From assembly GCA_014239035.1 (NCBI GenBank), contig JAAZZY010000020.1:1-6709 (forward strand): a stretch of 6,709 nt of DNA. The letters run 5' to 3'. The translations under genes and the position numbers were made by a program. This document shows, piece by piece, positions 1 through 6,294 of the stretch. The DNA comes from Chlamydiia bacterium. Its GTDB lineage: Bacteria > Chlamydiota > Chlamydiia > Chlamydiales > JAAZZY01. Positions within the stretch are counted from its first letter, which is position 1; each line of letters starts with the position of its first letter. The notes beneath the pieces were generated by a model. It was not told the DNA's origin, did no database searches, and saw only the letters and a program-made list of their open reading frames with translations.

Positions 1-1
1 A

Positions 2-1195
2 CAGCTTGGAACAATTTTAACAAATCATGCTAAAGCTCAAAGCATCGGTGGTGTTGAAAAGACTCATTTTGCAACTGTTCAAGGAACAAAAGATCTTTTT
101 ACAAGAGAATTCACTGTTCTAGAAACAAAACGTACAACAGTTACTGAAGCTGCAAACAAAAGAGCTTTTGCAACTAAGTTTGTAAGAGCTATTCAATCTG
201 CTGCTGCTCAAGTAAAGGCTGCTACTGCCACTACTATAGCTAGTTTAACTGCTAGTCAGGCAAATCATAAGCCGGTTAAACACGACCCAGCAACTGTTCT
301 TGCTGCAAAAGCAGAACAAGCTGCTGCAAAGAAACTTGCTCGTGAGACACGTACTGCTGAAGTAACAGCTAGAAGAGAAGCTAGATTAGCCAACTTGCAA
401 ATCGTTCCTGTCGGGGAAGTAAGGGATATGTCTCTGCAGGCGTATGTAAATGAAAAGAGAGCTGAGGAAGCTGCTGCTCAATTAGTTACACCTGAAGAAG
501 TTGCCCATGTAGAGCAACCAGGATTCATGAGCAGAGTTAGTTCCGGTATTAGAAGTACTGCTACTAGAGCCTTTACAGCTACTGCTACTAAAGCTCAAAC
601 ATTAGGAAGTCGTGCACTTCTTGCTACAGGATTGAGAAATCCTACAGCTGAGGAAGCTACTATAGCTAGTTTAACTGCTAATGCTAAAGCTCACAAACCA
701 AGTATAAATAAAGCTAGTCTTGCTTCGGTTACTGCACAAAGAACAGAACAAGCAGCTGCAAAGAAACTTGCTCGTGAGACACATGCAGCTGAGGTTAAAG
801 CTAGAAGAGAAGCTAGACCAGCTCTTCTTAAAGACGTAACTGCTAGTGCTCGTAATACAAAGGACGCAATTGCTGTTCTAGAAGCAGACCTAGAAGCTGT
901 TGGGACAGTTAAAAGACAGTTCCTCCATTCAAAAGGAAAATATCATGCTGCGACTACAATCCAAACCGCTGTTAGAGGAATGCTTGCTCGTAATAAAGTC
1001 AACACTCTTAAAGAAGCTAAGTTACAAAGAGAAGTTACAGCTTTTGTAGCTGATCTTACAGATAGAGTTGTTGAAGACGTAGAGAAACTTAAAGCAACTG
1101 AATCTAAAGCTCTTAGAGCTTTACTTCCAACAGTTGTTGAGCAACCTGCTCAGCGCTCGCTTGCTGGAAGAGTTCTTGGTCTTGTAGGATGGTAG
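2..1195 (+). CDS. Ala-rich repeat protein with C-terminal IQ motif (5'-partial)
   Basis: The frame is open from base 2 to a TAG at 1193-1195, so the visible 397 residues are the C-terminal part of a longer protein. A TTG at 395 could be mistaken for a start, but the frame upstream is continuous and carries the same repeat, so I reject it. The protein is rich in Ala, Thr, Lys, Arg and Glu, has no cysteine in the visible part, and its only tryptophan is the last residue. Two copies of a 52-54 residue repeat lie at visible residues 77-128 and 219-272. A perfect IQ motif, IQTAVRGMLARNKV, lies at about 320-333, followed by a charged helix and a basic amphipathic tail ending GRVLGLVGW. No membrane segment or enzyme motif is visible. 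IQ motifs bind calmodulin or EF-hand light chains in eukaryotes, so a secreted effector or a scaffold is an inference. Alanine is coded largely by GCT. Two terminators follow the stop. I do not recognise the family. Confidence 0.85.
   Translation, partial: QLGTILTNHAKAQSIGGVEKTHFATVQGTKDLFTREFTVLETKRTTVTEAANKRAFATKFVRAIQSAAAQVKAATATTIASLTASQANHKPVKHDPATVLAAKAEQAAAKKLARETRTAEVTARREARLANLQIVPVGEVRDMSLQAYVNEKRAEEAAAQLVTPEEVAHVEQPGFMSRVSSGIRSTATRAFTATATKAQTLGSRALLATGLRNPTAEEATIASLTANAKAHKPSINKASLASVTAQRTEQAAAKKLARETHAAEVKARREARPALLKDVTASARNTKDAIAVLEADLEAVGTVKRQFLHSKGKYHAATTIQTAVRGMLARNKVNTLKEAKLQREVTAFVADLTDRVVEDVEKLKATESKALRALLPTVVEQPAQRSLAGRVLGLVGW
230..385 (+). repeat. Internal protein repeat, copy 1
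   Basis: This is a 52-codon unit running from TTIASLTA through EQAAAKKLARET to ARREAR. It aligns with the unit at 656-817. Exact DNA matches include 24 bp (231-254 with 657-680) and 28 bp (323-350 with 755-782). The stretch between them has diverged and is two codons shorter here than in copy 2. The near-identical DNA points to a fairly recent duplication or to homogenisation by recombination. Confidence 0.9.
656..817 (+). repeat. Internal protein repeat, copy 2
   Basis: This 54-codon unit is the partner of the unit at 230-385, with a period of 142-144 codons. The N-terminal TIASLTA and central EQAAAKKLARET blocks are identical in protein, and the final block differs at only three of twelve residues. 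The middle, between these blocks, is unrelated. Bases 11-50 resemble the start of this unit (TNHAKAQS beside TANAKAHKPS), so a further diverged copy probably begins at or before the left edge. Confidence 0.9.
959..1000 (+). other. IQ (calmodulin-binding) motif within the repeat protein
   Basis: The codons read I-Q-T-A-V-R-G-M-L-A-R-N-K-V. This fits every fixed position of the complete IQ consensus [FILV]Qxxx[RK]Gxxx[RK]xx[FILVWY]. The preceding AATT and the helix-forming flanks also match the myosin/ASPM type of IQ segment. Only one copy is visible. Calmodulin binding is an inference from the motif, because single IQ motifs also arise by chance in basic helices. Confidence 0.7.
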
Positions 1196-1215
1196 TAATC
1201 ATCTATTCCACTTAG

Positions 1216-1238
1216 AGCGGTGTAGCCCACCGCTTTTT
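1216..1238 (+). terminator. Rho-independent terminator after the repeat protein gene
   Basis: A 7-bp perfect stem (AGCGGTG at 1216-1222 paired with CACCGCT at 1228-1234) encloses a 5-nt loop and is followed directly by a T-run to 1238. It lies 21 bases after the stop codon at 1195. Confidence 0.85.
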
Positions 1239-1273
1239 CAAAAGGCTCCATTTTTGCCTCTTTGACTGCCTTG

Positions 1274-1307
1274 GGTCAACTAGCCTAGCTAGTTGGCTCT
1301 TTTTTTT
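1274..1307 (+). terminator. Second rho-independent terminator in tandem
   Basis: The stem core CAACTAG (1277-1283) pairs with CTAGTTG (1289-1295) across loop CCTAG. It extends outward through wobble and GC pairs to 1274 and 1298, and is followed by eight T at 1300-1307. It backs up the hairpin at 1216-1238 and should insulate the downstream promoter from read-through. Confidence 0.85.
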
Positions 1308-1343
1308 AATCCTTATCATTATGAACTTAAAGGACTTGGGATT

Positions 1344-1387
1344 GTTAATTTTATGTTAATTTTATGTTAAGATTACATTAAGATATT
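1344..1387 (+). repeat. Four AT-rich 11-bp phased units upstream of the coiled-coil gene
   Basis: The successive 11-mers are GTTAATTTTAT, GTTAATTTTAT, GTTAAGATTAC and ATTAAGATATT. The first two are identical and the third and fourth keep the [GA]TTAA start. The period is close to one DNA helical turn. The array ends 46 bases upstream of the -35 hexamer at 1434. It could be a bent-DNA segment or a cooperative binding site; no known regulator site is recognised. The rest of the 315-base gap (1196-1510) holds the two terminators, this array and the promoter. A 12-codon ATG frame at 1321-1359 has no ribosome binding site and is not called. Confidence 0.55.
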
Positions 1388-1433
1388 ATATAAGACTATC
1401 TTTAAATACTTAATATTAACGGGTTATGATTTA

Positions 1434-1462
1434 TTGAAATACATCCAAAAATGTGCTATAAT
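1434..1462 (+). promoter_or_regulatory. Sigma70-type extended -10 promoter of the coiled-coil gene
   Basis: TTGAAA (1434-1439), a 17-bp spacer and a perfect TATAAT (1457-1462) preceded by TG plus one base (1454-1456) form a near-consensus promoter with an extended -10. Transcription should start near 1469, giving a leader of about 42 nt before the ATG at 1511. The upstream region is very AT-rich, as in an UP element. Confidence 0.85.
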
Positions 1463-1510
1463 ATATAGAGGCGGAAAAGATTTTACCCGCTACAGATTAA
1501 AGAAGAGAAT

Positions 1511-4500
1511 ATGGTAGTAAAAGCAGTTATAAAACATCAGACCTTTTCAAGTAGGCTCCACATCGTAGAGTCGACAGACCTTCGCTCAGCCCCAAGAGAG
1601 CTCGAGCCACAAGGCGCTAGTATAACAGGGATTAGGGTCGCTGGCTGGTTTTCTAGGAAATTTGGTAAATCTACTGCCGTTCAGATTGGAAACATCTCTT
1701 ATCACCTAAACACTAAAAGCTTAAGAAAATACCTCGTTCGAACAGCTGGTTTGAGCAATACCTGCTCTAGCGCCGTTCACAAAGCTGCAATGACAGCCTT
1801 TAACTTTAGATCAGCCACTATTGCAGGCACAACCATTACAGCTCCAGACCTTCTACGTGATGGCACAGTTCCCCCATCAACTCAAATAATACCAATAGAT
1901 GCCCCTTCTCAAAGAGGAGCCTTGCTTCTTCAGCACGCACAGATGCTACATCTTCGAGATGAATGTGATCTCACAATCCCAACTATTACCTCTATTGCCG
2001 TCCAAAATAGACAAGTGACAGATGCCACGGTTTGGGATGACTTATTTCATAAAGAGATGGAAGCTTATGACCATGTTAGAACATCATATCGCCTTACTGT
2101 AAAGCGTGATAGAGAGCTTTTGAGAAATAAACGTTTTATGACCTATAAAGAGCGATTTGAGCATGCTTTGGAACAATTTAGACGTTTAAGTAGTCACTTT
2201 GCTTTGCAGTATACAACTGAGTATCACGCCAAAATCGTTCAATTTGTCCTAAGCTTATCAGAAGACCAAATCCAAGCCTATACCAGGCAATTAATAGCAT
2301 CTACTCAGGTCCTTGAAAAAACTAGACCCTATGTAGCGCTCATGCGTGAAGATGCAAGACTTACCAAAGAAAAAGAACTACTTGATCGCCAAATTGTAAC
2401 ATTTGATAGAAGAGCACTATCTAAACAGCTTGACGATGCTGTTTTTCAAATGATCCACAATATAGTCTATAGCTCACGCAAGACAGAGACCCCCCCAGGA
2501 GCTGTGACCCTCATTCCGATAAGAGATGTCGAGGCTATGGAGCGTGTTAACCCTACTCTTGGAGCAAGCCTTAGAGCTTATAACTATTCAGTACAAGACT
2601 TTAAAAAAGTATATGCCGAAGATGAGGCCCTCGTTGCAAGCTACGAAGAGCAATTGGTTAGACTTGGAGGAAATCATAAGGGCTCATATGCCTATTACTC
2701 ACAAAAGAGAGCTGAATTTAAAGAATATTTAGAAGGTGGGAGAGATTCCCAAGTTACAAGACAAGGTTTAGGTTTTGATGCCTTTATTGCTCAGTACGAG
2801 CCAATGGGGATATACAAATTAAGATCTGAAATTAATGCTCTTGAAAGAAGCATTGAGCACCAAGAAACCTACATCAAAGAGCCGCAAGCTGACTATAACA
2901 TTGCAGAAGTTACGTATATCATCTCTGAGCAAGAAGCCAGAATCAGATCTTTAAATAAAAAATATAACGAAAGAGAGAAGCTTCAAATTCTAAGAGCTAT
3001 CGATGAACAAATAGATAAGTTTAAAATCCAGTATATAGAGCTTCAGGTTCAGCATGAAGCTTCTTTAGATGATCCTAATCTTAGAAGAGTCCTTGCCAAT
3101 CTTAGAATGCAGGAAGCTCAGCTTGGAAACCGTAGAAAACTATTCTCTAAATTATTTCACGATCCAAGATTTAATAAAGCTGATGAAATTGCAAAACTCA
3201 GAAGAGAAATCGTAGGCCTTAATGGTCAAATTAAGCACCATAAAGGTCAAAGAAAAATAGAAATCAAAGAGAGAAAAGCTCAAAAAGCAACTTTAGAAAA
3301 AGTTGTAAAACAACTCAAAGTAATGCTAAGCCGAAAGGAAAAAGAATTTGCTCGTCACGAAAAACAATTTGCCATAGAAGAAGGCACGACCTTTTCAGGT
3401 AATACAGGAAGTCAAGTAATGACCTACACTAGAATGAAGCGTGATCAACAGCGAATAGCAATTACTGATCTAACTAGAGAAAAAGTTCAGTTAGAGCAAA
3501 AGCTAAGGGATGCACGAACTAATTTTAGACATACCTCAGCAGAACTTTTATCGGCAGTAGATGCTCACAGACCAGAGCTTTTAACGCCTCAGCATAAACG
3601 CGAACTTATGCTTGAGCATGGAAGGGTTATTGAAGACTTAAGTGGTACGAAGAGGCGAATTAACGAATTTAGTTTAGACGCAGATCTTAACGATTTCCTT
3701 GAAAAAACTTTTGGACAACCTGTTTCTGCAGGTGATGCTTGTGCAATAGCTGAATATGCACAAATTGCCAATACTAACTTTTTGAGAACTGCTGATTTAG
3801 GAGATTCAAAAGGCCAACTCTTTCTGCTTAGACAAAGAGTAAAAAAAGAAACTGAGGCTGCAGTTGAATCATTTAGAAGGGTTCAAATTCAACCTAGATT
3901 AGACAGCCCCTTGGCAGCTAAATTTGTATTTGAAGGAGCTCAAAAATCAATTGCTTTAAAAATACATGGGAATAGACCTTCTGGAGAACAGGCTGACATT
4001 ATTAAAAAAAGCTATGATGACTATATGAGAGACCATATGGTTCGAACAAGATCTACTAGTCTTAAAAGTGAAGATTCCTTTGATTCTGGGTATGCAGGGT
4101 CTTTAGGTGGAGCCAACTCTTACGATGATCTTTCAATTATAGGATCGTCACCTCAATCAGCTGCATCATCTACGGTTAGAGCCTTTGATCTTGATGAGGA
4201 GCTTCACCGCATTGAGGAGATTCACCGCATTAACCCATTGTTTGCCAGATTATGGGAAGGTGCGGGAACTTCATCTACTAGAGGAGTTACTGATGCCCAA
4301 AAGTTAATTGGGGAATTAGACGGATTCGATTTAACTTATTTTTCTCATGAAGATGAAATGAAAAGACTTAATCGAAAAGAGCACAACCCTCTTTTATCGC
4401 CTCATGTTGCTTCTCTTCTAGAATTATTTGTAGGTGGAGAAGAGCTTACGGGAGTTAAGCTGGACTATAAAAAAATGCAACAATTTGTCCAAGACAGAGG

Positions 4501-4693
4501 TTCTCATATAGCAAAAGTAATCAAAGACGAATCTTCGCACCCCTACCCTCGAGATGAGAAAACTATTATCGCGATCGGGTATATATTGAAACAAGGTGTG
4601 AGACCTGGTCAACATGCAGCTTTTGAACGAGCACTTAATGAATTGGATCCAGGAAGTGCAGAGATCTTTAGAAAATACAAAATCATTAGCTAG
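1511..4693 (+). CDS. Large orphan coiled-coil protein (1060 aa)
   Basis: I do not recognise a family. The ATG at 1511 is supported by a purine-rich AAGAAGAGA just upstream and by the strong promoter at 1434-1462. Residues 1-175 look globular and mixed, with no signal peptide or membrane helix. About 180-310 is charged and helical. About 435-625 and 640-685 are long coiled coils rich in Lys, Arg, Glu, Gln and Leu. About 690-845 is helical. Residues 850-895 form a Ser/Asp/Gly linker containing DSGYAGS (858-864). A doubled EELHRI/EEIHRI repeat (896-907) leads into a compact helical C-terminal part ending at 1060. The architecture, globular ends joined by coiled coil, suits a scaffold, cytoskeletal or filament-like protein, or a secreted host-interacting protein. 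No catalytic motif was seen, including Walker A, so it is probably not an SMC or Rad50 ATPase. It ends tail to tail with the DUF4139 gene, sharing the CTAG bases. Confidence 0.9.
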   Translation: MVVKAVIKHQTFSSRLHIVESTDLRSAPRELEPQGASITGIRVAGWFSRKFGKSTAVQIGNISYHLNTKSLRKYLVRTAGLSNTCSSAVHKAAMTAFNFRSATIAGTTITAPDLLRDGTVPPSTQIIPIDAPSQRGALLLQHAQMLHLRDECDLTIPTITSIAVQNRQVTDATVWDDLFHKEMEAYDHVRTSYRLTVKRDRELLRNKRFMTYKERFEHALEQFRRLSSHFALQYTTEYHAKIVQFVLSLSEDQIQAYTRQLIASTQVLEKTRPYVALMREDARLTKEKELLDRQIVTFDRRALSKQLDDAVFQMIHNIVYSSRKTETPPGAVTLIPIRDVEAMERVNPTLGASLRAYNYSVQDFKKVYAEDEALVASYEEQLVRLGGNHKGSYAYYSQKRAEFKEYLEGGRDSQVTRQGLGFDAFIAQYEPMGIYKLRSEINALERSIEHQETYIKEPQADYNIAEVTYIISEQEARIRSLNKKYNEREKLQILRAIDEQIDKFKIQYIELQVQHEASLDDPNLRRVLANLRMQEAQLGNRRKLFSKLFHDPRFNKADEIAKLRREIVGLNGQIKHHKGQRKIEIKERKAQKATLEKVVKQLKVMLSRKEKEFARHEKQFAIEEGTTFSGNTGSQVMTYTRMKRDQQRIAITDLTREKVQLEQKLRDARTNFRHTSAELLSAVDAHRPELLTPQHKRELMLEHGRVIEDLSGTKRRINEFSLDADLNDFLEKTFGQPVSAGDACAIAEYAQIANTNFLRTADLGDSKGQLFLLRQRVKKETEAAVESFRRVQIQPRLDSPLAAKFVFEGAQKSIALKIHGNRPSGEQADIIKKSYDDYMRDHMVRTRSTSLKSEDSFDSGYAGSLGGANSYDDLSIIGSSPQSAASSTVRAFDLDEELHRIEEIHRINPLFARLWEGAGTSSTRGVTDAQKLIGELDGFDLTYFSHEDEMKRLNRKEHNPLLSPHVASLLELFVGGEELTGVKLDYKKMQQFVQDRGSHIAKVIKDESSHPYPRDEKTIIAIGYILKQGVRPGQHAAFERALNELDPGSAEIFRKYKIIS
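4196..4231 (+). repeat. 18-bp tandem duplication in the coiled-coil gene
   Basis: The units GAGGAGCTTCACCGCATT and GAGGAGATTCACCGCATT lie head to tail and differ at one base. They encode EELHRI and EEIHRI at residues 896-907. The duplication is in frame and lies at the border between the Ser-rich linker and the C-terminal helical part. Confidence 0.9.
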
Positions 4694-6213
4694 GCAATTT
4701 CTCTTCTATATTTATAAGTAAATTCCATGGGCTTTTTAGAAGTCGTTTCTTTAGGGATATCTACTTTAAAAACGAGCTCTTTAGAGTCTTCTCGAATAAC
4801 CGGCAATGATGTCTCCAAAAGCTTTTTTTGTCCCTGAACATGCTCATGTAAATGAAGAGTGTGGTCTTCATTAGAGCCGTTACTAAGCTCTATTTTTACT
4901 GTAATTTCATGAGCGATGACTTTTCCTTTACCATTTCTTATTACTTCAGTTTCCATAGAGCGTTTACTCATCAGATCAAAAGACTCCCCGGTTGTAATCT
5001 CTAGATCTTCACCCTTTGGTGTTTGATTAATGGAATGTTTTCCAATAAAATCTAAAGACGAGCCTTCTTTGCGATAAACCTGCACCTCTCCTTTTGGAAA
5101 GGCATGCCCAAGGTGGTTTTCTGAGTCATTTTCTATGTTATAACAAACACTTGGATGTCTCTGACCATTTTGATGCTCATATGAGTGCAACACATATCTT
5201 TTCGTCAGGCTAATATTTTGAGGGTCATATAAGGGAGTATCTAAGACTTCACTTGGCTTTAAGGATACTCTATGTGGAATAACGTATGCTTTTAGATCTT
5301 GCCAGTTTTGCTCAATCGCTGCTTTTGGAGTACTAGAGGCACATCGGGCTCTCATTTCGTTATAGCATGGCATAGGTGCTCCCCCGCCACCAAGCTCATT
5401 TAAATCCCCTCCAACGACTTTCACCATCAGGTCCTTCAGTTCTATGTTAGAGGTGTTAGAAATGCGCGCATTGGCCACCCAGCGACCTTTTAGGTCATCT
5501 TGAGTCTCTTCAATAAGTAGACGATATTGCGCAGACCAACGCATAGCTTGATTGAAAAAGACAACTTGCCCTTTGATGTCTTCTGGGCTCTTATCTGTGA
5601 TATATTTGGCTTTGATGTAGGGCTTGACAGCTATAGCTTGATCAAGATCCTTTGATTGGATAAAAGCGACATCTTCACTGAGGACAAAAGCTATTGAAGA
5701 GGAGATTCCTTCTGAGGATGCGTAAAATCCATCGTGCTTTTTCTGAAAGTTCATAGGCAAGTAAAATGCCTCATTATGCTGAACGTTATTATGGATATAG
5801 AGAGTAAACTTCTCACCATCACGGCCTAAAAGCCTACCTTCAACAACCTCTCCATCATCTAAATGAAGCTTAACGTCTTTTCCAATAAGCGAGTTAATAT
5901 ACGAAGAGAGGTTAAACTGCCTATCGCAGCTCACTTGGTTAGAAATTTCACCTTGGGCTTGATCTAAATGGACAAAAGGAGTGCCAATAGATGAGTTGGG
6001 AAGAAGAGGGTTATAGACAAGGTCTGTTTGAGATGATGAGATTGTAGCGCTGAAGTAATCTGAAAATTGCGAGGTGTTTTGGTAGATGGTCACAGCAGTG
6101 TCTTTCAAGACATCTAGTGCCACTTGGCAAGAGGCTTGAGTTTCTTTCTTTTCTTGTAGTGAAAAAGGAGCGCGTAGATTTTCTAAACTTTGAGAAACAT
6201 TAACTATTGCCAT
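4690..6213 (-). CDS. DUF4139-domain protein
   Basis: This 507-residue protein matches the DUF4139 family, known from mucoidy-inhibitor-A-like and related proteins of undefined biochemical role. Roughly residues 102-200 contain a small beta-barrel-like segment (IGKDVKLHLDDGEVVEGRLL) followed by a segment leading to the domain. The DUF4139 signature W-S-A-Q-Y-R-L-L, then N-A-R-I-S-N-T-S and V-V-G-G-D-L-N, lies at about 227-273. The C-terminal half carries the other family hallmarks: an N-rich strand, FPKGEVQVYRKEG, TPKGEDLEITTGESFDL, and a closing V-D-I-P...F-T-Y-K-Y-R. The domain looks complete. The first 100 residues are Ser/Gln-rich, lack a signal peptide and match nothing I know. I choose ATG at 6213 over GTG at 6216 because GAGGT (6219-6223) is 5 nt from the ATG but only 2 nt from the GTG. 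The gene has its own promoter and shares its stop bases with the convergent coiled-coil gene. Confidence 0.88.
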   Translation of the reverse strand: MAIVNVSQSLENLRAPFSLQEKKETQASCQVALDVLKDTAVTIYQNTSQFSDYFSATISSSQTDLVYNPLLPNSSIGTPFVHLDQAQGEISNQVSCDRQFNLSSYINSLIGKDVKLHLDDGEVVEGRLLGRDGEKFTLYIHNNVQHNEAFYLPMNFQKKHDGFYASSEGISSSIAFVLSEDVAFIQSKDLDQAIAVKPYIKAKYITDKSPEDIKGQVVFFNQAMRWSAQYRLLIEETQDDLKGRWVANARISNTSNIELKDLMVKVVGGDLNELGGGGAPMPCYNEMRARCASSTPKAAIEQNWQDLKAYVIPHRVSLKPSEVLDTPLYDPQNISLTKRYVLHSYEHQNGQRHPSVCYNIENDSENHLGHAFPKGEVQVYRKEGSSLDFIGKHSINQTPKGEDLEITTGESFDLMSKRSMETEVIRNGKGKVIAHEITVKIELSNGSNEDHTLHLHEHVQGQKKLLETSLPVIREDSKELVFKVDIPKETTSKKPMEFTYKYRREIA

Positions 6214-6218
6214 CACTT

Positions 6219-6223
6219 ACCTC
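6219..6223 (-). promoter_or_regulatory. Ribosome binding site deciding the DUF4139 gene start
   Basis: On the minus strand GAGGT lies 5 nt before ATG (6213-6211). The GTG immediately upstream of that ATG would leave a spacer of only 2 nt, so ATG is the likelier start. Confidence 0.7.
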
Positions 6224-6243
6224 ATATAAGTTAAAATAATTTT

Positions 6244-6269
6244 TAATATCTTAAATTGTAACATCTTAA
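6244..6269 (-). promoter_or_regulatory. Putative operator: TTAAGAT repeats flanking the -10 box
   Basis: On the minus strand TTAAGAT occurs at 6269-6263 and again at 6254-6248, exactly bracketing TG(n)TACAAT. The second copy extends to TTAAGATATTA. The same 11-mer and a second TTAAGAT occur upstream of the coiled-coil gene (1367-1373 and 1378-1388). The position over the -10 would suit a repressor. In AT-rich DNA, chance cannot be excluded. Confidence 0.35.
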
Positions 6270-6284
6270 GAAAAAGTGAGTCAA
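6255..6284 (-). promoter_or_regulatory. Extended -10 promoter of the DUF4139 gene
   Basis: Read on the minus strand: TTGACT (6284-6279), an 18-bp spacer and TACAAT (6260-6255), with TG plus one base immediately before the -10 hexamer. The start site should be near 6248, giving a leader of about 35 nt. The promoter lies between the MATE remnant and the gene, so the gene does not depend on read-through. Confidence 0.75.
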
Positions 6285-6294
6285 GGTGAGAATT

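Noticed and set aside
395..397. TTG as the start of the repeat protein
   Set aside because: The frame is open all the way to base 2 and the upstream codons carry a copy of the same repeat, so the real start is outside the window.
1244..1260. AGGC/GCCT hairpin between the two terminators
   Set aside because: The stem is only about four GC-containing pairs with a 9-base loop, too weak to call beside the two clear terminators.
1321..1359. 12-codon leucine-rich ATG frame as a leader peptide
   Set aside because: It has no ribosome binding site, lies upstream of the promoter rather than in the transcript leader, and overlaps the 11-bp repeats.
1188..1520. ATGGTAGTAA found both at the end of the repeat gene (1188-1197) and at the start of the coiled-coil gene (1511-1520)
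   Set aside because: It is a single 10-bp match without flanking similarity, so it is probably coincidence and not an attachment or duplication scar.
2526..2732. 68-codon plus-strand frame inside the coiled-coil gene
   Set aside because: It lies in another frame wholly within a long, convincing gene, and no ribosome binding site or promoter supports it.
1945..3700. SMC/Rad50-like ATPase identity for the coiled-coil protein
   Set aside because: No Walker A, signature or Walker B motif could be seen at the ends, so coiled coil alone does not support it.
3589..3771. 60-codon minus-strand frame opposite the coiled-coil gene
   Set aside because: It is an antisense shadow with no start signal or recognisable content.
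4424..4615. 63-codon minus-strand frame opposite the coiled-coil gene
   Set aside because: It is an antisense shadow just downstream of the DUF4139 gene's stop, with no ribosome binding site or protein-like features.
4817..4829. AAAAGC-GCTTTT palindrome with T-run as terminator of the coiled-coil gene
   Set aside because: The palindrome has no loop and cannot form a normal terminator hairpin; it lies well inside the convergent coding region.
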